Below are positions 9,366 to 13,720 of a DNA stretch of 14,246 bases, piece after piece. The notes beneath the pieces were generated by a model. That model had not been told where the DNA came from. It ran no database searches and saw only the letters and a program-made list of their open reading frames with translations. This stretch comes from Pseudomonadota bacterium (GTDB lineage: Bacteria > Myxococcota > Polyangia > Polyangiales > Polyangiaceae): positions 1-14,246 of the forward strand of contig JAEZYO010000767.1 of NCBI GenBank assembly GCA_023419055.1, written 5' to 3'. The position numbers were made by a program, and so were the translations under genes. Position 1 is the stretch's first letter. Each line of letters begins with the position of its first letter.

Positions 9366-9399
9366 AAGGCCGGCGACCTCTCTTCGAGGCGCCGGCCTT
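9366..9399. terminator. Bidirectional intrinsic terminator between convergent genes
   Basis: A perfect 10-bp inverted repeat, AAGGCCGGCG at 9366-9375 and CGCCGGCCTT at 9390-9399, continues inwards after one unpaired A with CCTC/GAGG around a TCTTC loop. The stem therefore has 14 bp. It lies 35 bp past the stop of the plus-strand TPR gene and 27 bp past the stop of the minus-strand lipoprotein gene. The minus-strand side is followed by a short T-containing tail (TTTACGCATTTT); the plus-strand side is not T-rich, as is common in high-GC genomes. Confidence 0.85.
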
Positions 9400-9425
9400 C
9401 GTCGCTAGCGGTTCGCTCGACGAGC

Positions 9426-9818
9426 TCAGCCCGCGGGAGCCACGACGGGCTGCGCGGTGAAATCGTAGACGAACGTCGCGTCGCCGTCGTTGTTGTCCGG
9501 CGGCGTGAGCATCAGGCCGTTGATCGAGTTCACGACGCAGTTCGTGAGCTTCTCGTCGGCGGTCGTGCCGGCGGGCACCGGGGCCACGTTGGTGATCTTG
9601 CCGGTGTCCTTCTCGACGAGGAAGTGCACCGTCACGCGGCCCGTGAGGTTCGCGTTGGACTTGAGCTCGTTGTCGTAACAAGCCTTGATGTCGGCGGCCC
9701 TGGTCTCGAGCAGCGCCTGGGTGTCGTCGCGGTACATCTCCGGGCTCCGCGCGGCGAACGAGCAGCCGAAGGTGCCGAGAGCGGTCAAGGCGAGGAGGCT
9801 CTTGATGAACTTGTTCAT
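9426..9818 (-). CDS. Small lipoprotein with AgmX/PglI C-terminal (TonB-like) domain
   Basis: This encodes 130 residues. The N-terminus is a lipoprotein-type signal (MNKFIKSLLALTALGTFGCS) with candidate lipidated Cys19; the lipobox T-F-G-C is acceptable but not classical. Residues about 35-125 match the myxobacterial AgmX/PglI C-terminal domain: a helix ending in KACYDNEL, a strand GRVTVHFLVEKDTGKI, the second conserved cysteine in LTNCVVNSINGLMLTPP, and a last strand ATFVYDF. In larger proteins such as AgmX/GltJ this TonB-C-like domain sits at the periplasmic C-terminus, where it is thought to contact outer-membrane partners. Here it stands alone, presumably anchored to a membrane. A strong Shine-Dalgarno (AGGAGA, 9822-9827) fixes the start at 9818. 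The gene lies 27 bp downstream of the OmpA-like gene, so the two are probably cotranscribed. Cys47 and Cys94 could form a disulfide. Domain assignment is confident; function is not. Confidence 0.85.
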   Translation of the reverse strand: MNKFIKSLLALTALGTFGCSFAARSPEMYRDDTQALLETRAADIKACYDNELKSNANLTGRVTVHFLVEKDTGKITNVAPVPAGTTADEKLTNCVVNSINGLMLTPPDNNDGDATFVYDFTAQPVVAPAG

Positions 9819-9845
9819 GGTTCTCCTATTTTCCTTGTCCAGAGA

Positions 9846-10628
9846 TCAGGGGGTCTTCGGAGCTTCCGGCGCCTTCGGCGTCGGAGGCTTCGGGGCGGCC
9901 TTCTTCTCGTCCTTGTCGGCCTTCTTCTTCTCGTCCTTGTCGGCCTTCTTCTCGTCCTTGTCGGTCGGAGCGGCCTCTTCCTTCTTCGTCTCGGTGGTGC
10001 TCTTTTCCTCGAGCACGACTTCCTTGCCGGTCTTGGGGTCGATCTGGACCTTCTTCTTCGTGACGTCCTGCTCGACGATCACGAACTCGACGCGGCGGTT
10101 CTTCTCCTTGCCCTCTTCCGTCTTGTTGTCGGCGATCGGCTTGGTGATGCCGAAGCCCTTGGCGGTCAGGGTCTTCGCGTCGATGCCCTTGTCGACGAGG
10201 TACTTCATGACCGACTTCGCGCGCTCGTCCGACAGCTTCATGTTGTGCTTCGGATCGCCCTCGGCGCTCGCGTGACCTTCGATCGAGATCTTCTTGATGT
10301 GCGGGTTCTTCTTGATCACGTCCGCGATCTCGTCGAGCAAGCTGAACGAGGCCGCGAGGATGGTGGCCTTGTTGTACTCGAACTGGATCTTCTCTTTGAT
10401 CTCGATCTTGTTGTCGCGCACTTCGACGCGCGGCGGGGGCTCAGGCTTCGGCGGGGGCGGCGGCTCCTCCTTCTTCGGAGGAGGCGGCGGGGGCGGCGGC
10501 GTGCCGACCACCGAGAACGCGTTCTGCCCCGCGAACACGCGGGTACCACTGCAACCCGCAACCAGCGCGGCGCTGCTCAAAACAAGTGCAAAGAGGCCTA
10601 CTTTTGAGCCCGTGCGAAAGTCATGCAT
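9846..10628 (-). CDS. OmpA/Pal-family peptidoglycan-binding lipoprotein with charged C-terminal tail
   Basis: This encodes 260 residues. A signal peptide ends in a classical lipobox (LVAGC), with Cys26 as the lipidated residue. Residues 44-66 are a Pro-rich linker with runs of eight and five prolines. Residues about 67-187 are an OmpA C-terminal domain: IQFEYNKATI, ISIEGHASAEG, the binding helix KLSDERAKSVMKYLVDKGI, LTAKGFGITKP and EKNRRVEFVI, which holds the conserved NRR. The family binds diaminopimelate peptidoglycan non-covalently and tethers outer membrane to cell wall. An unusual Lys/Asp/Glu/Pro tail follows from about residue 190, including three DKDEKK units. The ATG at 10628 is preceded by GGGGAG (10636-10641) and sits directly before the signal peptide; the in-frame ATG at 10763 would put 45 unlikely residues in front. 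It is the first gene of a probable operon with the AgmX-domain lipoprotein. It could be the cell's Pal or one of several paralogues; no tol genes are in view. Confidence 0.92.
   Translation of the reverse strand: MHDFRTGSKVGLFALVLSSAALVAGCSGTRVFAGQNAFSVVGTPPPPPPPPKKEEPPPPPKPEPPPRVEVRDNKIEIKEKIQFEYNKATILAASFSLLDEIADVIKKNPHIKKISIEGHASAEGDPKHNMKLSDERAKSVMKYLVDKGIDAKTLTAKGFGITKPIADNKTEEGKEKNRRVEFVIVEQDVTKKKVQIDPKTGKEVVLEEKSTTETKKEEAAPTDKDEKKADKDEKKKADKDEKKAAPKPPTPKAPEAPKTP
9906..9964 (-). repeat. Tandem repeat encoding DKDEKK units in the OmpA-like protein tail
   Basis: The 14-base core CTCGTCCTTGTCGG (plus strand) occurs at 9906-9919, 9930-9943 and 9951-9964, with spacings of 24 and 21 bases, encoding DKDEKKA/DKDEKKKA/DKDEKKA. 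Whole-codon spacing differences suggest recent slippage or unequal exchange without loss of frame. Confidence 0.85.
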
Positions 10629-10635
10629 CGGTCTA

Positions 10636-10641
10636 CTCCCC
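10636..10641 (-). promoter_or_regulatory. Ribosome binding site that decides the OmpA-like gene start
   Basis: On the minus strand GGGGAG stands seven bases before ATG 10628. It supports this start, just ahead of the lipoprotein signal peptide, over the upstream in-frame ATG at 10763. Confidence 0.75.
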
Positions 10642-10730
10642 TGGTGCTTGGACCAGTTTCCCGGGGATACGCGCCGGGATGGCGTTCCTTTTCCCATTCG
10701 TCCAAGGCTTACGTCAACGATAGTCACTAC

Positions 10731-10779
10731 TTGTCTGCCAAGACCAGGCGACTGTTCGGCCAATTGTCACGCGATTGTC
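10731..10779. promoter_or_regulatory. Helically phased TTGTC motifs, candidate operator
   Basis: TTGTC occurs at 10731-10735, 10764-10768 and 10775-10779, with a related CTGTTC at 10752-10757. The exact copies start 33 and 11 bp apart, multiples of about one helical turn, so a bound regulator would meet them on one face. They lie 100-150 bp upstream of the OmpA-like start. This is pattern only; no regulator is identified. Confidence 0.3.
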
Positions 10780-10985
10780 GCGGCAGATAGGTAAGAATTC
10801 CGCACAGTTTGGCCACGCGACTCACGCGAGAATCCCGCTTGCTTCCGGGAGATTTCTTTGGCGGGAGCGGTACCAGGCGTGCGGGCTCCCTGGATTCTGG
10901 TTGCAGCGAGCGGGCTCGAGTCGGCTGGGGAGCCAGCGTGGCCCTCGGCCGGCGAGAAGGCCCCGGTTGCCCCCCGACGAGGGCG

Positions 10986-11001
10986 TGGCACGGGCCTGGC
11001 T
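10986..11001 (+). promoter_or_regulatory. Candidate sigma-54 (-24/-12) promoter for the DUF5996/UBP pair
   Basis: The sequence TGGCACG, four bases, then TGGCT compares with the family consensus TGGCACG-N4-TTGC(A/T). The invariant GG and GC are at the required 12-base offset (10987 and 10999), with one mismatch in the -12 element. Transcription would begin near 11012, leaving a leader of about 110 bases before ATG 11126. Myxobacteria use many sigma-54 promoters, but in DNA this GC-rich a chance match is quite possible. Confidence 0.3.
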
Positions 11002-11125
11002 CGGGCGTGGCCGAGCCCCCGCGCGCCATCACTCGCAGGAGTGACACGCCCCGGGGGCGGTTGACCGACCTCTCGCGAAGGCCCAGGTTGATCTCGGTTC
11101 TCACGACCAACGAGGGAGGGGACCG

Positions 11126-12085
11126 ATGGCAACGGACGCGAGTCGATGGCCGGACCTCGCCATGCCGTCCGGCGAGAGCACGGCGAAGCTGATGCAACTC
11201 TGGTCACAGGTGGTCGGCAAGACGCGGCTGGCGTTGGCGCCGATGACCAATCATTGGTGGCAGGTGGTGCTCTACGTCAACGCGCGCGGTCTCACGACGT
11301 CGCCGATGCCGTACGGCGATCGAGACTTCGAGGTCGAGTTCGACCTTTTGGATCACAAGCTCGTCATCAGGGTGAGCGACGGCACGAGCCACGCGTTTCC
11401 GCTCGCGTCGGGCAGCGTCGCTCAGTTCTACGAACAGTTCTTCGCGGCCTTGAAGGCGCTCGGGATCGAGGTGCGCATCCACCCGCGAGCGGTCGAGATC
11501 CCCGAGGTCATTCGCCTCGATCGCGACGAGACCATGCGCGACTACGATCCGGTGTGGGCCACGCGCTTCTTCACGGCGTTGTCGTCGATCGACGACGTCT
11601 TCAAGCAGTTTCGCGCGGGGTTCGTGGGCAAGGCGAGCCCGGTGCACTTCTTTTGGGGCAGCTTCGATCTCGCGGTCACGCGCTTCTCCGGCCGCACGGC
11701 TCCGCTTCATCGAGGCGGCGTACCCAATTGCCCCGACTACGTGAGTCACGAGGCTTACTCGCATGAAGTGAGCAGCGCCGGCTTCTGGCCGGGGGGTGGT
11801 GGCGCGCCACCCGCGTTCTACTCGTACGCGTACCCCGAGCCCGAGGGCTTCGCCCAAGCCAAGGTGAAGCCGGCGGGAGCATTTTACGATGGCACACTCC
11901 GGGAATTTCTTTTGCCCTACGACGAGGTCAGGCTGAGCTCCACGCCAGCCGACACGCTGATGCGCTTTCTAGAGAGCACGTACGAGGCGGCGGCCGATCT
12001 CGGCGCGTGGGACAGGCGCGCGCTCGAGCGAAAGCGATCGAAACTCTCGACGAAGGAGGAAGGTTCTCATGCCCTCCGAATGTGA
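11126..12085 (+). CDS. DUF5996 family protein
   Basis: This encodes 319 residues, full length for DUF5996, a soluble family without assigned function. Family landmarks seen are the opening SRWPDLAMPSGESTAKLMQL, LALAPMTNHWWQV with His43 and Trp44-Trp45, the ARGLTTSPMPYGDRDFEVEF strand pair (residues 53-72), KASPVHFFWGSFDLAVTRFS around residue 175, HEAYSHEVSSAGFWPGGGG (208-226), and a C-terminal FLESTYEAAADLGAWDR helix. The conserved His, Trp, Asp and Glu clusters could form a binding or active pocket, but no reaction is known. No signal peptide or membrane helix is present, so it is probably cytoplasmic. ATG 11126 follows a strong purine-rich Shine-Dalgarno, GAGGGAGGGG (11112-11121). Its last 17 bases overlap the UBP zinc-finger gene, implying coupled translation; the charged tail (ERKRSKLSTKEEGSHALRM) partly reflects the ribosome-binding site encoded there. 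Confidence 0.92.
   Translation: MATDASRWPDLAMPSGESTAKLMQLWSQVVGKTRLALAPMTNHWWQVVLYVNARGLTTSPMPYGDRDFEVEFDLLDHKLVIRVSDGTSHAFPLASGSVAQFYEQFFAALKALGIEVRIHPRAVEIPEVIRLDRDETMRDYDPVWATRFFTALSSIDDVFKQFRAGFVGKASPVHFFWGSFDLAVTRFSGRTAPLHRGGVPNCPDYVSHEAYSHEVSSAGFWPGGGGAPPAFYSYAYPEPEGFAQAKVKPAGAFYDGTLREFLLPYDEVRLSSTPADTLMRFLESTYEAAADLGAWDRRALERKRSKLSTKEEGSHALRM
12053..12060 (+). promoter_or_regulatory. Strong ribosome binding site inside the end of the DUF5996 gene
   Basis: AAGGAGGA lies eight bases before ATG 12069 and within the last codons of the upstream gene. It fixes the start of the zinc-finger gene and suggests translational coupling. Confidence 0.85.
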
Positions 12086-12392
12086 ACACCTGAAGCGAGC
12101 CCGGCACGGTCGTTCCGCGGTGTTGCCGAGCGGCCCTGGTTGCGCCGAATGTCTGGCGTCCGGCGACGATTGGGTCCACCTCCGGCTTTGCCTCACGTGC
12201 GGTCACGTCGGCTGTTGCGACAACTCGAAGAACAAGCACGCCTCGCGACATTTCCACGCGACGGCGCACCCGGTGATCCGCTCCTACGAGCCGGGCGAAG
12301 AGTGGGGCTACTGCTACCCGGACGACGCCTACACCGAGTGGATCCCCGCCGAGCCCCAGGAGGTCGCGGCCAGTCACTTCTACGCCCCGTGA
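12069..12392 (+). CDS. UBP-type zinc finger protein
   Basis: This encodes 107 residues, nearly all of it one ZnF-UBP domain. Zinc ligand candidates appear in family order: C5-x-H7, C25-x-x-C28, C41-x-x-C44, C49/C50, H57, H61, H63 and H67, with the typical W35VHLRLCLTCGHVGCCDNS core and H-A-T-A-H-P. The C-terminal part, residues 70-107, carries aromatic residues (GEEWGYCYPDDAYTEW). In eukaryotes this finger binds free C-terminal tails of ubiquitin. Bacterial versions are widespread, and their ligand is not established; there is no ubiquitin in this neighbourhood. A role in recognising a peptide C-terminus or in redox chemistry is inference only. The start is set by a strong Shine-Dalgarno at 12053-12060. 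The 17-base overlap with the DUF5996 gene argues that the two proteins are made together and may act together. Confidence 0.92.
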   Translation: MPSECEHLKRARHGRSAVLPSGPGCAECLASGDDWVHLRLCLTCGHVGCCDNSKNKHASRHFHATAHPVIRSYEPGEEWGYCYPDDAYTEWIPAEPQEVAASHFYAP

Positions 12393-12422
12393 CCCCGCCA
12401 GGGACCGGCTCACGACGCGACG

Positions 12423-12440
12423 TGGCATCCCCAAATGCCA
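12423..12440. other. Short hairpin in convergent intergenic
   Basis: TGGCAT (12423-12428) and ATGCCA (12435-12440) form a perfect 6-bp stem with a CCCCAA loop, 30 bp past the stop of the UBP gene and directly before the larger terminator stem. Confidence 0.5.
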
Positions 12441-12443
12441 AGC

Positions 12444-12470
12444 GGGCCATCGACTCATCGTCGATGGCCC
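12444..12470. terminator. Bidirectional terminator hairpin
   Basis: GGGCCATCGAC (12444-12454) and GTCGATGGCCC (12460-12470) form a perfect 11-bp stem around a TCATC loop. It lies between the converging UBP zinc-finger gene (stop 12392) and lipoprotein gene (stop 12516). There is no T-tract on either side, as is usual in this high-GC DNA. Confidence 0.8.
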
Positions 12471-12498
12471 ACTCGGGTGCTTTGGCTCAGGCGCTAGG

Positions 12499-12514
12499 CG
12501 GAGCCGACGCTCCG
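12499..12514. terminator. Small hairpin immediately after the lipoprotein stop codon
   Basis: CGGAGC (12499-12504) and GCTCCG (12509-12514) flank a four-base loop. On the minus strand the stem begins one base after the stop codon of the lipoprotein gene. It may assist termination or protect the 3' end. Confidence 0.45.
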
Positions 12515-12515
12515 G

Positions 12516-13433
12516 TCACTGCATGACGGCGCGGACGTTCGAGACGCAGAAGTCGAACGGAACCTCGGAAGTGGCGTTCGTCACGACCTGCCAGGCGATC
12601 TTGGTCAGCATCGACGTCGCCTCCGTGGCCGGGGTGCCGCCCGTGGTCCAGCACTCCGTGACGAGCTGGTCGAACGTGACGGTGTTCGGGCCGGTGAGGA
12701 TCGGCGTCATCGAGGTGGTGCAGTACTCGACGGCCGAGTCCGCCGTGGCGCCCGGCTTCTCGACCTTGAAGCGGATCGAGGTGGGGACGGTGGTGCCGCT
12801 GATCTCGAACGAGAAGCCCTTGATGCCGGCGGCAGCCGCGTCGTACGGCGTGGGCGGGTCGCCCATCATCGTGTCCGGGTTGATCTCTTGGTGCAGGTTG
12901 AGGCCGATGGCCGCGCCCCAGAAGGTGCCGTAGCAGTCCACGGCAGGCGGCTCGGGGGTGCAGTTCATGTCGACCTTCGCCGCCGTGCCCTTGATGCAGA
13001 CCTTGCCGGCGTCGATGGTCATCGGGCTCTCACAGACATCGCAGGTGCCGGTCATGGTCGCGAGCGTCGTCGTGTCCGCGTACGAGAACATCGCGCCCTG
13101 GATGCCGAGGGTGTTGCCCATCCCGTCGACCCAGCCGCCCGCGTCGGGCGTGAGGGGAACGCCTTCGGTCGAGACGCCCGTGCCGCCGGTGCCGCCGCCC
13201 GTGGTGCCCGCGACGTTGCCCGTGCCGCCGGACGCGCTGGTGCCCGCGACGTTGCCCGTGCCGCCGGACGCGCTGGTGCCGGCCGTGTTGCCGCTGCCAC
13301 CCTGGGGCAACGGTGCCGGACCGCCGCCGCCCGTATTCGTGGTCTCCTGGCCCCCGTCGTCACAGCCAACCGCCATGGTCAGGGCAAGAGAAAGAATCGA
13401 AAGACCCAGAACGCCTCGAAGTGCCAAAGTCAT
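12516..13433 (-). CDS. Secreted Gly/Thr-rich lipoprotein with a carbohydrate-binding-like C-terminal domain
   Basis: This encodes 305 residues. A signal peptide ends in A-V-G-C, with Cys24 the lipidated residue, followed by Asp-Asp. Residues about 28-90 are a Gly/Thr/Ser-rich low-complexity linker with two exact 12-residue repeats (AGTSASGGTGNV), typical of myxobacterial cell-surface proteins. Residues 95-305 are a globular part with about ten cysteines (CDVC, NC, DCYGTFWG, YCTT, ECWTTGG, FCVSNV) and alternating strands such as GIKGFSFEISG, SIRFKVEK, MLTKIAWQVV and FDFCVSNVRAV. This resembles a galactose-binding-like beta-sandwich of carbohydrate-binding modules; that is fold-level inference. 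The cysteines suggest disulfides outside the cytoplasm. No Shine-Dalgarno precedes ATG 13433, and an in-frame stop lies 12 codons upstream, so the start is well bounded; a promoter-like sequence ends only nine bases before it. It lies downstream of the GH12-like gene, hinting at a polysaccharide-related surface function. Confidence 0.85.
   Translation of the reverse strand: MTLALRGVLGLSILSLALTMAVGCDDGGQETTNTGGGGPAPLPQGGSGNTAGTSASGGTGNVAGTSASGGTGNVAGTTGGGTGGTGVSTEGVPLTPDAGGWVDGMGNTLGIQGAMFSYADTTTLATMTGTCDVCESPMTIDAGKVCIKGTAAKVDMNCTPEPPAVDCYGTFWGAAIGLNLHQEINPDTMMGDPPTPYDAAAAGIKGFSFEISGTTVPTSIRFKVEKPGATADSAVEYCTTSMTPILTGPNTVTFDQLVTECWTTGGTPATEATSMLTKIAWQVVTNATSEVPFDFCVSNVRAVMQ
13204..13298 (-). 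repeat. 36-bp tandem repeat, two exact copies plus a degenerate third
   Basis: Bases 13204-13239 and 13240-13275 are identical 36-mers, and a degenerate partial copy follows from 13276. They encode the 12-residue Gly/Thr/Ser unit in the lipoprotein linker. Exact identity, including third codon positions, points to recent duplication; copy number may vary between strains. Confidence 0.9.
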
Positions 13434-13442
13434 GGGCGAAGA

Positions 13443-13470
13443 ATTTAACCGAGCCTTGTCGGCCTTTCAA
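13443..13470 (-). promoter_or_regulatory. Sigma-70-like promoter giving a nearly leaderless lipoprotein mRNA
   Basis: On the minus strand TTGAAA (13470-13465) matches TTGACA at 5 of 6 positions, and TTAAAT (13448-13443) matches TATAAT at 4 of 6, with a 16-bp spacer, in an AT-rich island unusual for this window. Transcription would start near 13436, only 2-4 bases before ATG 13433, and no Shine-Dalgarno is present. Confidence 0.45.
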
Positions 13471-13503
13471 GGAACTTAATCAACACACAATCGCTTTCGG
13501 ACG

Positions 13504-13664
13504 ACCGGCGCCTGGTACCGGTTCCGTATTTGTTCGGGAATTCCGCTGTGGAAGCGGTTCCCGATCCCGCTCGATCCGTTCGCGAAACGGCTGTCAGCGC
13601 GTTTCATTACAGCGTGTGATACCGATGCACCCGCTGCAAAATGGCCCTTTTGGAAGGGGATCCG
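13504..13664. other. Hairpin-rich spacer between GH12-like and lipoprotein genes
   Basis: Several inverted repeats follow one another. The best is TCGGGAA-TT-CCGCT (13534-13547) pairing with AGCGG-TTCCCGA (13553-13564), a 12-bp stem with a 2-base bulge and a GTGGA loop. Others are ACCGG/CCGGT (13504-13522), CCGTT/AACGG (13576-13590), GCTGT/ACAGC (13590-13613) and CCCTT/AAGGG (13645-13658). No reading frame of quality crosses this stretch. It could be a structured leader, a small RNA, or simply degraded spacer. Confidence 0.45.
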
Positions 13665-13695
13665 CGAGGTCAGGAGTCTTTTTCTCCTGACCTCG
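13665..13695 (-). terminator. Terminator hairpin downstream of the GH12-like gene
   Basis: CGAGGTCAGGAG (13665-13676) and CTCCTGACCTCG (13684-13695) form a perfect 12-bp stem with a seven-base TCTTTTT loop. On the minus strand it begins 25 bases past the stop codon of the GH12-like gene. There is no T-tract after it in that direction. Confidence 0.8.
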
Positions 13696-13720
13696 GATTC
13701 CACTCCTCGGAGGCCCGGAA

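Larger units (their letters stand above)
10629..11125. other. Gene-free divergent control region (497 bp)
   Basis: This lies between the divergent OmpA-like gene and the DUF5996 gene. The short reading frames across it (for example 10775-11044 plus and 10727-11197 minus) are Arg/Pro-rich, overlap each other and have no recognisable domain, so I see no gene. It contains TTGTC motifs at 11-bp multiples (10731-10779), a candidate sigma-54 promoter (10986-11001), an inverted repeat GGCTCCC/GGGAGCC (10884-10890, 10928-10934), and two small hairpins: TCACTC/GAGTGA (11029-11044) and CGCCCC/GGGGCG (11047-11059). No confident sigma-70-type promoter was found on either strand. Confidence 0.7.

Noticed and set aside
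9624..10607. 327-codon plus-strand frame
   Set aside because: It lies opposite the OmpA-like and AgmX-like lipoprotein genes; its Leu/Arg/Asp runs arise from the Lys/Asp/Glu and poly-Pro codons of the true gene.
10629..10763. Upstream in-frame start of the OmpA-like gene
   Set aside because: It would bury the lipoprotein signal peptide behind 45 residues; ATG 10628 has a good Shine-Dalgarno and an immediate signal peptide.
10800..10816. Minus-strand TGGC-to-TGC element resembling a sigma-54 promoter
   Set aside because: The GG-to-GC offset is 11, not the required 12 bases, and the rest of the match is poor.
10775..11044. Small reading frames in the divergent control region
   Set aside because: They are Arg/Pro-rich, mutually overlapping on both strands, without a convincing Shine-Dalgarno or domain.
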